From Bacillota bacterium (GTDB lineage: Bacteria; Bacillota; Clostridia; Acetivibrionales; DSM-1351), in assembly GCA_023415305.1 (NCBI GenBank), contig JAEZKZ010000039.1, forward strand, positions 1 to 64,000: DNA of 64,000 nucleotides. The letters are read 5' to 3'. The notes under the pieces were generated by a model. The model was given only the letters and a program-made list of their open reading frames with translations. It did no database searches and was not told the DNA's origin. How positions within the stretch are numbered: position 1 is the stretch's first letter; each line of letters starts with the position of its first letter. Below are positions 1 to 8,417 of this stretch, in pieces. The position numbers were made by a program, and so were the translations under genes.

Positions 1-82
1 TGCTATACCTCCGCAACCAGAAGGCACTGTTAATGAGGTTGAGGTTGCGATGGGACTGCTCCAATTAAAGGAGGATATATGA
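1..82 (+). CDS. 3' end of an upstream gene (partial, unidentified)
   Basis: An open frame running in from the left edge (first full codon at base 2) ends at a TGA at 80-82 and gives a 26-residue tail finishing LLQLKEDI. Its stop overlaps the start codon of the next gene (ATGA), the usual sign of a translationally coupled operon. Too little is visible to name the family. A partner of the sugar-phosphate mutase that follows, such as a sugar nucleotidyltransferase, would make sense but is only a guess from context. Confidence 0.5.
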   Translation, partial: AIPPQPEGTVNEVEVAMGLLQLKEDI

Positions 83-1575
83 TTAGATTCGGAACCGGCG
101 GTTGGAGAGCAATTATTGGAGAGGAATTTACAAAACAAAATGTACAGTTGCTGACACAGGCTGTTGCTAATATTATGATTGAGCAGAACTGTACCACAAA
201 CGGTTTTGTAATAGGATATGACAGGAGATTTCTTTCAGACAAGGCTGCAAAATGGATGTCCGAGGTCCTTGCCGGGAACGGAATACAGGTTTTTTTTATA
301 GAGAAGGTGGCGCCTACACCGCTGGTGATGTTTACAGTGAACAGATTGGATGCATACTACGGAGCAGCTGTCACTGCCAGCCACAACCCCGCTGACTACA
401 ATGGAATAAAGGTGTTTTCGAGAGGAGGCAGGGATGCCTCAGAAGAGGTAACAGCAAATATTGAAAAGTATATAGAGAATATACAAAACAGTATAAACAG
501 CGGTATAAACAGCGGTATAAACAGCTGTGACAGTACTAATGTTAACTGCAGCTATCAAAACAGTGGAACAGTCGGTGGAATAAAGACGGTAGATTTTTGC
601 AGCGGTATTGAAAAAGGGATTATCAAAACAATTGATCCATTTAATGCGTATATAGATACTATTATCAATATGATCGACATGGAAGCCATAAAGGGCAGAA
701 ATCTTAAAATACTTCTTGATCCAATGTTCGGAGTATCTAAAACTTCACTTCAAACTATATTGATTACTGCAAGATGTGAAGTGGATATAATCAACGACAG
801 GCACGATACACTTTTTGGAGGCAGACTCCCATCTCCTAGCTCTCACACGCTCCAGCGCCTGAGAGATATGGTGGTGGAAAAGGGCTATGATCTGGGGATA
901 GGCACTGACGGCGATGCCGACAGGCTCGGGATAATCGACGAAAAGGGTAACTTTATCCACCCCAACAGCATATTGGCGCTGCTGTACTACTATTTGCTGA
1001 AATACAAGAAGTGGAACGGAGGGGTTGTCCGCAATGTTGCAACTACGCATTTACTGGACAGAATTGCACAAGGCTTCGGGGAAACCTGCCATGAAGTTCC
1101 GGTTGGCTTCAAGCATATAAGCTCCAACATGGAGAAATATGATTGTCTTATCGGCGGAGAAAGCAGCGGAGGTCTAACTATAAGAGGGCACATCAACGGT
1201 AAGGATGGTATTTTTGCAGCAAGCCTTTTGATAGAGCTTCTTAGTGTCACTGGAAAAAGTCTGTCTCAGCTGCTTGGGGAGATACATAAGGACTTCGGAG
1301 GTTCATATATGACTGAAAAAGACTTCAAGTTCAGCCATGCAGAAAAGGACCGCCTTATGAAGCTGCTGTTTGACGAGAAAAAGCTGCCTGCTTTCAATTA
1401 TGAGGTTGAAAAGGTCAGCTATATGGACGGCGTAAAAGTGTATTTTAGAAACGGCGGCTGGGTTATAACCCGCTTCTCGGGCACAGAGCCTCTTCTGAGG
1501 ATTTTCTGTGAAATGGAAAAGGAGGAAATGGCATCTGAGGTCAGCAATGCAATGAAAGAATTCTTAAAGCTATAG
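79..1575 (+). CDS. Phosphoglucomutase/phosphomannomutase family protein
   Basis: Alpha-D-phosphohexomutase, interconverting hexose 1-phosphates and 6-phosphates for cell-wall or exopolysaccharide precursors. All four family sites are visible: the phosphoserine loop TASHNP (Ser about 101), the metal-binding loop DGDADR (about 277-282), the sugar-selecting loop GGESSGG (about 360) and the C-terminal phosphate-binding RFSGTEPLLR (about 470). Length, 498 residues, is slightly above usual because a low-complexity stretch rich in Asn, Ser and Gly (about 137-165) is inserted between domains I and II. An AAAGGAGG ribosome site lies just before the ATG, which overlaps the upstream stop. Substrate (glucose, mannose or glucosamine) cannot be told from sequence alone. 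Confidence 0.9.
   Translation: MIRFGTGGWRAIIGEEFTKQNVQLLTQAVANIMIEQNCTTNGFVIGYDRRFLSDKAAKWMSEVLAGNGIQVFFIEKVAPTPLVMFTVNRLDAYYGAAVTASHNPADYNGIKVFSRGGRDASEEVTANIEKYIENIQNSINSGINSGINSCDSTNVNCSYQNSGTVGGIKTVDFCSGIEKGIIKTIDPFNAYIDTIINMIDMEAIKGRNLKILLDPMFGVSKTSLQTILITARCEVDIINDRHDTLFGGRLPSPSSHTLQRLRDMVVEKGYDLGIGTDGDADRLGIIDEKGNFIHPNSILALLYYYLLKYKKWNGGVVRNVATTHLLDRIAQGFGETCHEVPVGFKHISSNMEKYDCLIGGESSGGLTIRGHINGKDGIFAASLLIELLSVTGKSLSQLLGEIHKDFGGSYMTEKDFKFSHAEKDRLMKLLFDEKKLPAFNYEVEKVSYMDGVKVYFRNGGWVITRFSGTEPLLRIFCEMEKEEMASEVSNAMKEFLKL
491..525 (+). repeat. In-frame 12-bp tandem repeat inside the mutase gene
   Basis: Three copies of a 12-base unit GGTATAAACAGC (the first lacks one base identity) encode a repeating S/G-I-N-S tetrapeptide. 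The unit length is a multiple of three, so copy-number change would leave the enzyme in frame. Confidence 0.8.
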
Positions 1576-1791
1576 GTTCTTGAAGCTATAAGATATTGGA
1601 GTAAAGCTGACCTTTGAGAAGCTGATGCCGCCTAAATTATTTAGAATATATCAATGTTAGAGAATTTTTGATTACAGCAACATAAAGCATAAAGCTTAGT
1701 AGACTAAAAGAAGTTGACCATAGGTTGTTTTTGCTTTTTTATCTGTAATAATTACGGTGCATCTCTTTGTATTTTATAACCTTCAATCGAA

Positions 1792-1968
1792 ATGGGCGGA
1801 ATGTCAAATCAGGTATTTATTGCTTCACGAAGGGTAGTTCCTATTGAGTTAGTTTTTGCTATTTTACTGCAGCTATTTGTTGCAGGTCCGCTTTCATTAA
1901 AAATCGCATTCAAGATGGTAAACCCAAGAGAGGATAAGCCTTATCTTATTGCAAGTAAAAGTTCATAA
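1792..1968 (+). pseudogene. 58-codon remnant resembling the C-terminus of a DUF2798 membrane protein
   Basis: A short open frame from ATG 1792 to TAA 1966-1968 encodes one hydrophobic helix (residues about 18-38) followed by a basic tail. The helix, with its LLQLFVAGPLSLKIAF core, recalls the last helix of small DUF2798 proteins, which normally carry two or more such helices. There is no convincing ribosome site, and the frame opens only a few codons before the ATG after a stop. I read it as the tail of a decayed gene; a genuine single-helix small protein is the alternative. Confidence 0.4.
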
Positions 1969-2007
1969 GAGCGAGATGAATTATGATATAAATTTTTCAA
2001 ATTAATA

Positions 2008-2029
2008 GACCCCAAAAGGGGTCTTTTTT
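2008..2029 (+). terminator. Rho-independent terminator
   Basis: GACCCC (2008-2013), loop AAAA, GGGGTC (2018-2023), then six T. It ends whatever transcript comes from the mutase/remnant side and isolates spoIIE. Apart from the remnant, the 1576-2308 gap holds this terminator and the spoIIE control region. Confidence 0.85.
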
Positions 2030-2071
2030 CATTAATAGGTCAGTAAAAAACCGTAGATTCATTAAAAAACC

Positions 2072-2080
2072 TTTCGACAA
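2072..2080 (-). promoter_or_regulatory. Candidate Spo0A box
   Basis: TTTCGACAA read on the other strand is TTGTCGAAA, matching the Bacillus/Clostridium 0A-box consensus TTGTCGAA exactly. It lies about 134 bases upstream of the spoIIE -35. A second, one-mismatch box (TGTCTAA) is at 2181-2187, closer to the promoter. Confidence 0.6.
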
Positions 2081-2213
2081 CAGACGGCAAAATATAAGCG
2101 GACTAACTTTACTCTTTCTATCGAAGCAAGCCCGAAAGGGTTTAATTTATGTTTAATTTATAAGGGTTTTTGCGGATACCTGTCTAAATTATATTCAAAG
2201 TAATAACCATAAA

Positions 2214-2247
2214 TTGACAGAAAATTTTCCCTGTACTGAATTATAAT
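2214..2247 (+). promoter_or_regulatory. spoIIE promoter with long 22-bp spacer
   Basis: A perfect TTGACA (2214-2219) and a perfect TATAAT (2242-2247) are separated by 22 bases instead of 17. Such over-long spacing is the known hallmark of the Spo0A-activated sigma-A promoters of Bacillus spoIIE and spoIIG. Confidence 0.7.
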
Positions 2248-2308
2248 CATTCTGCATGCTAAATGACACGGCCAAGTTAACACAAGACAAATACAGGGGG
2301 TCACACAA

Positions 2309-4717
2309 ATGAAGTCAGAAATGCTTCCATACAAAAATATTGGGAGATATGGTTCAGCAGCTCAACATACCGGAAAGTCCGGTAAGGCCGCAGCTATATT
2401 GGACTATCTAAATAAAACCAATCTTATTATTTTGCCTGCAGCCTTTTTATTGGGCAGAATATCACTGCTGGGAGGGCTAATGCCCTTTGGTATTGCACTA
2501 TACGCAGCAACCTTGGGTCTGAATATCAACAGAATAATGATTTCAATAGCAATATTCGCCGGAATGATAACCTCCGGTGCTACGGTACAGATATATACAG
2601 CAGTTGTAGCAATGCTCCTTTTTAATGCAATAAACATACCTTTCAAAAAGAGCACAGGATCGCCTTTAAGAATCGGTATAATAGCTTTTATCGGCGTGCT
2701 TATACCGGAAATGCTGTTGACATATTTACAGGGCTTCTTAATGTATGACGTTATAAAATCCATTATAAACGGTTTTATAATTTTTGCTCTGGTATTTGTG
2801 TTTAAAAATGTACTGGAGGTGCTTGGAAATCCCTCCAGACGGTATCAGCTTACAAACGAAGAGATTCTGAGTATTGCCATTGCCTGTGCCCTTGCGGTGG
2901 GAGGCTTGGGTGATTGGAATATACTCGGAGTCAGTCTCAAAAATATACTGTGTATATTGATAATACTTATTTTCAGCTATAGGACGGGTGCCGGAAATGG
3001 TGCTGCAATAGGAGTAATAGTCGGAACTGTAATAAGTATATCATCCAGTTCTTCACCCATTATTATTGCATCATATGCTTTTTGTGGATTGCTGGCGGGT
3101 ATTTTAAGAAATATGGGCAAAATAGGTTCCTGTGTGGGTGTCCTTATGGGAAATGCCTTGCTCACCTTTTATACAAATGGATCTACTGAGGTATTGATAT
3201 ATTTGTATGAGATTATCGTTTCCATTGTTTTATTTATGCTTATTCCTGCCAAGGTTATGGATGCAGTTGTAACGAAGTTCGATAAGAGTTTAGCTGCTAA
3301 AGGCGATAAGAAAGGTTATAGTGTTAGAATTAAGGAGATAACCGTTGATAAATTAAATAAATTTTCAAAGGCTTTCTGTGAAATGGCCAAGACCTTTGAT
3401 GAAATATCAGAAACAAAAGCAGTGACAGAAAAACATGATATAACAGCCATATTTGACAGAGTGGCTGATCGTGTTTGCAAGGACTGCAGCCTTTGTGCAC
3501 ATTGTTGGGAACATAACTTCTGTAACACTTACCAAATAATGTTTAAAATAGTTGAAAAGCTTGACGGTAAGGGTTGGATTGAGGAAAGTGATATTCCTCA
3601 GTACTTTCTTGAGAGGTGTGAGAGGGTCGATGATTTTGTTAAGGCAGTTAATAATGTTTTTGAGTTGTTTAAGGTTGATATGGTCTGGAGAAGCAAAATC
3701 GGGGAGAGTAGAGGCCTTGTTTCCCAGCAGTTAAAAAGCATGTCAATAATAATTTCAAATTTGGCCAACGAACTGAACACCGATATCAGTTTCAAGGATG
3801 ATCTTGAAAATCAGATTATACTGGAATTAACAAAGGCTGGTGTAAAAAATGCGGATGCCGTAGTATACGAGAACAAATACAAAAAATATGAAATGACCTT
3901 ATCTTATAAAGGCTGTGGTGGAAAAAGGAATTGTATAGGAATTGTTGAGAAAATCGTAACAGAGGTAGTTGGACGAAAGATGGTAAAGGACGGCAGTGAA
4001 TGCGGGCTCAATACAAAAACCAATACTTGCACTGTTAAGTTGGTTGAAGAGGAGACATATAAGGTAATTACAGGCGTGGCAAGAATGGCCAAAAATGAAA
4101 AGTATGTTTCCGGAGATAATTATACATTTCTAAATACCGGGGACGGAAAATATATCGCAGCATTGAGTGACGGTATGGGAACGGGACATAAGGCGTGTAT
4201 GCAGAGCAAGGCAACAATAAGCCTGATAGAGCAATTCATGGAATCTGGCTTTGATAAGGATACAACCGTTAAGTTGATTAATTCTATATTGGTTTTACGT
4301 TCCACTGATGATTCCTTTGCAACTATTGATATTTCAGTTATGGATCTTTACGAAGGAGAGGTGGAATTCTGCAAGGTGGGTGCAGCTCCAACCTTTATAA
4401 AAAGAGAGGACTATGTGGAGGCCATAAGAGCAGCTACTTTACCGGCAGGGATACTTAGCGAGGTGGAAGTTGAACTGATACACAAAAAGGTTAATAACGG
4501 AGATTTTGTAATAATGCTTTCTGATGGAATTATTGATTCTTTCAAACATTGTCAGGACAGCGTAAAGGAAGTGCAAAACCTTTTACAGAACATGGATACG
4601 AAAAATCCTCAAAAAATGGCAGATGATTTGATGGATGCAGCGTTGAGCCATTGTCCGAAAAAAGAACCTGAAGATGACATGCTGGTGCTGGTATCAAAGA
4701 TATGGAGGTCCAAATAA
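2309..4717 (+). CDS. spoIIE: Stage II sporulation protein E, sigma-F-activating phosphatase
   Basis: Membrane-bound PP2C-type serine phosphatase that dephosphorylates the anti-anti-sigma factor SpoIIAA at the asymmetric septum, releasing sigma-F in the forespore. The 802-residue protein has the family layout: about ten hydrophobic helices between residues 35 and 320, a central regulatory region with a CxxC-type cluster (CKDCSLCAHC, about 390), and a C-terminal PPM/PP2C domain from about 590 with ALSDGMGTGHKA and a second acidic motif MLSDGIID. Length matches Bacillus SpoIIE (about 827). The start has a CAGGGGG ribosome site. The promoter has Spo0A-type spacing. Downstream genes are not the tilS/hpt pair often found here. 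Confidence 0.95.
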   Translation: MKSEMLPYKNIGRYGSAAQHTGKSGKAAAILDYLNKTNLIILPAAFLLGRISLLGGLMPFGIALYAATLGLNINRIMISIAIFAGMITSGATVQIYTAVVAMLLFNAINIPFKKSTGSPLRIGIIAFIGVLIPEMLLTYLQGFLMYDVIKSIINGFIIFALVFVFKNVLEVLGNPSRRYQLTNEEILSIAIACALAVGGLGDWNILGVSLKNILCILIILIFSYRTGAGNGAAIGVIVGTVISISSSSSPIIIASYAFCGLLAGILRNMGKIGSCVGVLMGNALLTFYTNGSTEVLIYLYEIIVSIVLFMLIPAKVMDAVVTKFDKSLAAKGDKKGYSVRIKEITVDKLNKFSKAFCEMAKTFDEISETKAVTEKHDITAIFDRVADRVCKDCSLCAHCWEHNFCNTYQIMFKIVEKLDGKGWIEESDIPQYFLERCERVDDFVKAVNNVFELFKVDMVWRSKIGESRGLVSQQLKSMSIIISNLANELNTDISFKDDLENQIILELTKAGVKNADAVVYENKYKKYEMTLSYKGCGGKRNCIGIVEKIVTEVVGRKMVKDGSECGLNTKTNTCTVKLVEEETYKVITGVARMAKNEKYVSGDNYTFLNTGDGKYIAALSDGMGTGHKACMQSKATISLIEQFMESGFDKDTTVKLINSILVLRSTDDSFATIDISVMDLYEGEVEFCKVGAAPTFIKREDYVEAIRAATLPAGILSEVEVELIHKKVNNGDFVIMLSDGIIDSFKHCQDSVKEVQNLLQNMDTKNPQKMADDLMDAALSHCPKKEPEDDMLVLVSKIWRSK

Positions 4718-4797
4718 ATTTGAGTACCAAAAATATTATGTATAAAAATGATAAAATTCCACAAACTACCCATAATCAGAGTTCTTTGGAGGATACT

Positions 4798-5142
4798 ATG
4801 TTTTATGGAAAGTCTAAGAAAGTAATAATTTTGAGGGATATTCATTCAAATTTATTTGAGGAGGCCATTCTGGTTCTTAAAGAGGATAAAGAACAGGAAA
4901 AGGAGGCGGGGAAAGGGTTGGCATCGGGTAAAAAATCCAATGTGAAAAGTGACTTTATTCTTAAGGAGGCAGAATCCGTAATCAATAATTACATTAAAGA
5001 CAACAAGGGTAAGTTTAGTCCTCAAAAGAAAAAGGAACCCTTAAAACCGGATTCCAAGTTCATAAGGAATATTCTGATAAATTCTGCTTTGTTTGGAAGC
5101 ATAGCAGCTGTTATTTTTCTATTAATAAAGATATTTTTATAA
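4798..5142 (+). CDS. Hypothetical tail-anchored membrane protein
   Basis: Unrecognised 114-residue protein: a short conserved-looking N-terminus (MFYGKSKKVIILRDIHSNLFE), a charged Lys/Glu-rich middle, and a single C-terminal hydrophobic helix (about 93-112) ending at the stop, so it is probably anchored in the membrane by its tail with the bulk in the cytoplasm. I chose the ATG at 4798 because TTGGAGG sits 5 bases ahead of it. A longer frame open from 4702 would overlap spoIIE by 16 bases and has no ribosome site. It probably shares the spoIIE transcript, so a sporulation role is possible but unproven. Confidence 0.65.
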   Translation: MFYGKSKKVIILRDIHSNLFEEAILVLKEDKEQEKEAGKGLASGKKSNVKSDFILKEAESVINNYIKDNKGKFSPQKKKEPLKPDSKFIRNILINSALFGSIAAVIFLLIKIFL

Positions 5143-5175
5143 TCACCTTATTAATCTGAAAAGCTTTCACATGTC

Positions 5176-5197
5176 CAAGGTTGCAAATGTAACCTTG
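5176..5197 (+). other. Hairpin after the tail-anchored protein gene
   Basis: CAAGGTT (5176-5182) and AACCTTG (5191-5197) form a 7-bp stem with an 8-base loop. No T-run follows, so it is a weak terminator at best. Confidence 0.4.
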
Positions 5198-5322
5198 TAA
5201 CAGCTAGTAAAAAAATTTGTTGAACTTATGCTTTATGATACATGTTCTATTGATTTTCTCCTGCTAAATAGATATATTATTATAAGTAAACGCAATTTAA
5301 ATTAAGGAGCAAATAATAAATA

Positions 5323-5958
5323 ATGAAATCTCGAGCCTCGAAAATAATAGATTTTTTTCTGCTGAAAAAAGATTTTTACTCAAAACTAACTGATAAAAAA
5401 ATGTGGCTTTACATAGGCATTGGTTTGGTGGGATTGCGCGATGTCGGAATGGGAGTTTTAGGACTTAACCTCACTTCCGATAAAATGAGTGCAGGCTTGA
5501 ACATCAGAACGGGTGCTATTCTTTTTTTAACCGCCTTGATAATCGGCCTTATAGATGTAATCTGTTTTTCTTACCCTGTTTTTGATATAATAAAGCATTT
5601 TAAGAAGAAGAGTGACAATAACTCAATGGCTATGGGGGTGTCATACTCCAGTCTGATAACAAAGGTTATGAAGGTATACATTGTTGTAAATATTATTGTA
5701 ACTCCGATAAACCTTCTTTCTTACTACACCATGCATTTAACAAACAACAGCGGTTCTGTAATCCTTTTATACATAACAGCAGTTTTGGACATATTGGCAT
5801 ATTTCTGGTTCAATGGGGCCATAACTCGCGGGGTATGCGTTTTGTTCAAGCTTCCCACAGGTGCCAGAAGTCTTGTGTTTATGCTTGTATTTCTGTGGAA
5901 CGCGTTGCTCAGTGAGGCATTGGGGCTTTTATTCACACAGGTGATAAACAGACTGTAA
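5323..5958 (+). CDS. Hypothetical polytopic membrane protein
   Basis: Unrecognised 211-residue integral membrane protein with about five hydrophobic helices (near 27-47, 65-88, 115-135, 145-163 and 182-205) and short basic loops. An AAGGAG lies about 13 bases before the ATG. No catalytic motif is evident. The spacing of helices recalls Yip1-type membrane proteins, but that is a weak impression. It sits alone between the spoIIE group and tRNA-Arg. Confidence 0.7.
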   Translation: MKSRASKIIDFFLLKKDFYSKLTDKKMWLYIGIGLVGLRDVGMGVLGLNLTSDKMSAGLNIRTGAILFLTALIIGLIDVICFSYPVFDIIKHFKKKSDNNSMAMGVSYSSLITKVMKVYIVVNIIVTPINLLSYYTMHLTNNSGSVILLYITAVLDILAYFWFNGAITRGVCVLFKLPTGARSLVFMLVFLWNALLSEALGLLFTQVINRL

Positions 5959-5964
5959 ATATAT

Positions 5965-5992
5965 TTGCCATATTCTAAATATCTGCTATAAT
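5965..5992 (+). promoter_or_regulatory. tRNA-Arg promoter
   Basis: TTGCCA (5965-5970), 16-base spacer, extended -10 TGC-TATAAT (TATAAT at 5987-5992). Transcription would start a few bases ahead of the tRNA. Confidence 0.75.
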
Positions 5993-6003
5993 AATAAAGC
6001 GAT

Positions 6004-6078
6004 GTCTCGGTAGTCTAATGGATAGGACGGTGGATTCCGGTTCCACTGGTACGGGTTCGATTCCTGTCCGGGACGCCA
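6004..6078 (+). tRNA. tRNA-Arg (anticodon CCG)
   Basis: The sequence folds as a cloverleaf. The acceptor strand GTCTCGG (6004-6010) pairs with CCGGGAC (6068-6074) with one G-U pair. The anticodon stem GTGGA/TCCAC carries the 7-base loop TTCCGGT, so the anticodon is CCG (codon CGG). The T arm ACGGG-TTCGATT-CCTGT is standard. The discriminator G is followed by an encoded CCA (6076-6078). Confidence 0.95.
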
Positions 6079-6149
6079 TAAGGCGCTTGCGTTTTCTGCG
6101 GAAAACGCGGGCGTCTTTTTTTAATATGAAAAAGACGCGAAGCGCCTTA
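6079..6149. terminator. Nested inverted repeat acting as two facing terminators
   Basis: GCGTTTTC-TGCG-GAAAACGC (6089-6108) followed by a T-run at 6116-6122 ends the tRNA transcript. The whole block is symmetrical: TAAGGCGCTT (6079-6088) is the exact complement of 6140-6149, and GCGTCTTTTT (6111-6120) of 6129-6138. The minus-strand transcript of the kinase gene would therefore also end here. Confidence 0.75.
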
Positions 6150-6211
6150 CGGGCGGGACCAGTCCCCCCGTATTCCCCCCAGGTCTCCCGACGGGGATTA
6201 AAAACAACCTC

Positions 6212-7483
6212 CTATATAGTAGCCTGAAATATAAACAATCCATCCTTGACAGAGAACTGGCATATTCCGCCATGCTTTTCCACGATATGAGCCATACTTT
6301 TTGTACCAAAACCATGCCCTTGTTGTTTTGATACAGGAATACCCTGATGGAATATCGGTTCTGTGTTATATGTGTTGCGGATTTCAATGCACAATTTATT
6401 ATTCTTGGTATACGCACGCAGCCTGATATAGCGTTCATTGCTATCGGCTATACTTTCACAGGCATGAATGGCGTTTTCCAAAGCGTTTGACAATAGTGAA
6501 CAAAGCTCTGTATCGCTAAAAGGAAGCAAATCAGGCAGCTTCGCTTCAGCTGTCAACAGGATTCCCGCCTGTTTTGCTTTGGTGGCAAAAGAGGACAAAA
6601 TCAAATTTACGGTTTCATTTTCACAAAAGCGTATGGGTGTGATAGCGTCAATGTCGGACTGGGCAGTCCGCAGATACTCTTTAATCTCCTCTATGCGTCC
6701 CTTGGAGGCCAGACCTTGTAAAAAAGCGAAATGATGGCGCATATCATGCCGATAGGATGCAGCACTCTGCTGCATCTGTCGCAGAGAAGCAAATTCTGTT
6801 TGTGCCTGCCGGAGCTGAGTGTCCAGCTTATCCCGCTCTCTTTGGATACTTGCTTGTTTTTGCGTTTCGCCATAGTAAAGGAGGACAAACACAAAATAGA
6901 AGGTTGATGTCACGAAGGGCATGAAGTGTACAGCTGTACGTGCTCCGCTATACAAAAAATCGGTATAAACAGTGGCGGCATAGTCGAACAGATAGTAAAA
7001 AGCCGGCATGATGCCGAACAGCAGACAGGAATTAACCGAGCGTTCCATCAGGTGCCTAACAGACTTCAGTACATATTTCTGCAAAAAATAGTACATCAGA
7101 AACACAGTTACGATGTAACCGATATGGTCCATGGAAGTACTGTCAAAAGCGACCCCTGCAACTGTACCAATCCAACGGGGAGGCTGGCAGCACAGGAAGG
7201 AGACAAACATGCTTGTTAGTGAAATCAGCCACGTGCGCTTTAAGTATACGATTATAAAAACAGCCACTGGCAAATGGGAAAGCAGCGGATATATTTTTAT
7301 CGTCACTTCCATACCCCAGAGCCGTAAGCTAGCGATTTGCATAATAAATAAAACCACGGCAAAGCACACGACAGCCAGATAGTTTTTCCGGGTACGCGTC
7401 ATTCCGGCGAAAGTGACCGCAACCGCCACACCGAATAACAAGGCAAACCAATAGCGAGAGAATTCAATGACGGTTTCTATCAT
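6212..7483 (-). CDS. AgrC-like GHKL sensor histidine kinase
   Basis: 423-residue membrane kinase of the peptide-sensing (AgrC/HPK10) type: about six hydrophobic helices in residues 8-200, a coiled linker, then the phosphoacceptor box YRHDMRHH (about 248), the N box LLSNALENAIHAC (about 345) and the glycine box GHGFGTKSM. It should phosphorylate the LytTR regulator encoded just upstream, whose stop lies 5 bases before this start. I took the ATG at 7483, behind GGAGG that is part of the regulator's last codons; a GTG a few codons earlier is possible. No AgrB/AgrD peptide genes are nearby, so the ligand is unknown. Base composition is GC-richer than the flanking genes. Confidence 0.85.
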   Translation of the reverse strand: MIETVIEFSRYWFALLFGVAVAVTFAGMTRTRKNYLAVVCFAVVLFIMQIASLRLWGMEVTIKIYPLLSHLPVAVFIIVYLKRTWLISLTSMFVSFLCCQPPRWIGTVAGVAFDSTSMDHIGYIVTVFLMYYFLQKYVLKSVRHLMERSVNSCLLFGIMPAFYYLFDYAATVYTDFLYSGARTAVHFMPFVTSTFYFVFVLLYYGETQKQASIQRERDKLDTQLRQAQTEFASLRQMQQSAASYRHDMRHHFAFLQGLASKGRIEEIKEYLRTAQSDIDAITPIRFCENETVNLILSSFATKAKQAGILLTAEAKLPDLLPFSDTELCSLLSNALENAIHACESIADSNERYIRLRAYTKNNKLCIEIRNTYNTEPIFHQGIPVSKQQGHGFGTKSMAHIVEKHGGICQFSVKDGLFIFQATI

Positions 7484-7487
7484 TCGT

Positions 7488-8213
7488 TTATTCACCCTCC
7501 ATTTGATAATCCAGATACTTTTGCTTAATCTCCCGTGCTTTGCCCTGTGCAACAGGAACGATTGAGCGGGTCTGTAAGGTTACTTGGTGCTTTTCAATGG
7601 TATCCACATACTGCATATTCACAATATACGAGCGGTGGGGTTTGATAAAACCCGCATATTTCATAAGATTATCACAGACAGAGGAAAAAGGTTCCGTACA
7701 TTCGATTACCTTTCCGGAGAGCAGATGGTACAACACATTTCTGCCGGTGACCTCGGCAAAAACCAAATTTGAAGTTAGTATTTTTTGAATTCCTTCAGTA
7801 CTCTTTACGATAACCACATCCTCCTCCTCTTCCATTTTTATATGCTCCAGCATTTCGTCAAAGGTGAAGAAGAATTTCTCCTTCGATATGGGCTTTAATA
7901 TATAGTTAATGGCCTTCACAGAATAGCTCTCCAAAGCGAACTCAGGCGATGATGTAAAGAACAAAATCGGCGCAGTTTTGTCAAAAGCACGGATTTCCTT
8001 TGCGACATCAATGCCGGTAAAGCCAGGCATAATAATATCCAGACAGTATATATCAAACCGCTTTCCTTTATCTATGGTCGAAACCAGATCAAATCCGTTT
8101 GGGAATACGGCGTATTCGCAGTTCAAATGTTTTGATGTTCTGTATAAATTTATGAGCTGTACCATATTGGACAGCTCATCTATATTGTCATCACAGACTG
8201 CAATCTGCAGCAT
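7488..8213 (-). CDS. AgrA-like LytTR response regulator
   Basis: 241-residue regulator: a receiver domain with acidic pocket DDN (8-10), phosphoacceptor Asp59 (CLDIIMPG) and Lys in LKPIS, followed by a LytTR DNA-binding domain (about 140-235) containing FIKPHRSYIVN. Such regulators bind paired direct repeats two helical turns apart, and exactly such a pair lies 83-117 bases upstream. The start at 8213 follows GGAGG with a 7-base gap; earlier in-frame ATGs at 8246 and 8219 lack that. It is co-transcribed with the kinase gene. Confidence 0.9.
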   Translation of the reverse strand: MLQIAVCDDNIDELSNMVQLINLYRTSKHLNCEYAVFPNGFDLVSTIDKGKRFDIYCLDIIMPGFTGIDVAKEIRAFDKTAPILFFTSSPEFALESYSVKAINYILKPISKEKFFFTFDEMLEHIKMEEEEDVVIVKSTEGIQKILTSNLVFAEVTGRNVLYHLLSGKVIECTEPFSSVCDNLMKYAGFIKPHRSYIVNMQYVDTIEKHQVTLQTRSIVPVAQGKAREIKQKYLDYQMEGE

Positions 8214-8247
8214 GAGCATACCTCCAATTTCCCATTTTTCCATCACA

Positions 8248-8276
8248 ATTATACCATAATATGTGAATATTCGACA
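8248..8276 (-). promoter_or_regulatory. Promoter of the two-component operon
   Basis: On the minus strand TATAAT (8253-8248) is preceded by 17 bases and TGTCGA (8276-8271), a weak -35. A weak -35 with activator sites just upstream fits positive control by the encoded regulator. Confidence 0.55.
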
Positions 8277-8295
8277 CCATCCTTCGTATAAAAAC

Positions 8296-8330
8296 TATGT
8301 TTCATGCAGAAAAATATATGTTTCATGCAG
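8296..8330. promoter_or_regulatory. Paired 14-bp direct repeats, probable LytTR regulator site
   Basis: TATGTTTCATGCAG occurs perfectly at 8296-8309 and 8317-8330, a 21-base period, i.e. two turns of the helix. This is the geometry known for AgrA/ComE-type LytTR dimers. The pair lies between the divergent two-component operon and the lipoprotein gene and could control both. Confidence 0.65.
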
Positions 8331-8417
8331 TGGATGGTGCTTGAGACGAGATTTTTGATAGAGTGACCTTAGGGAATGTTCCCTATTGCCACCCAAACAG
8401 AAAATGGAGGACTAGAA

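Noticed and set aside
6018..6227. Open frame running through tRNA-Arg and its terminator
   Set aside because: It overlaps a clear tRNA and a terminator and has no ribosome site.
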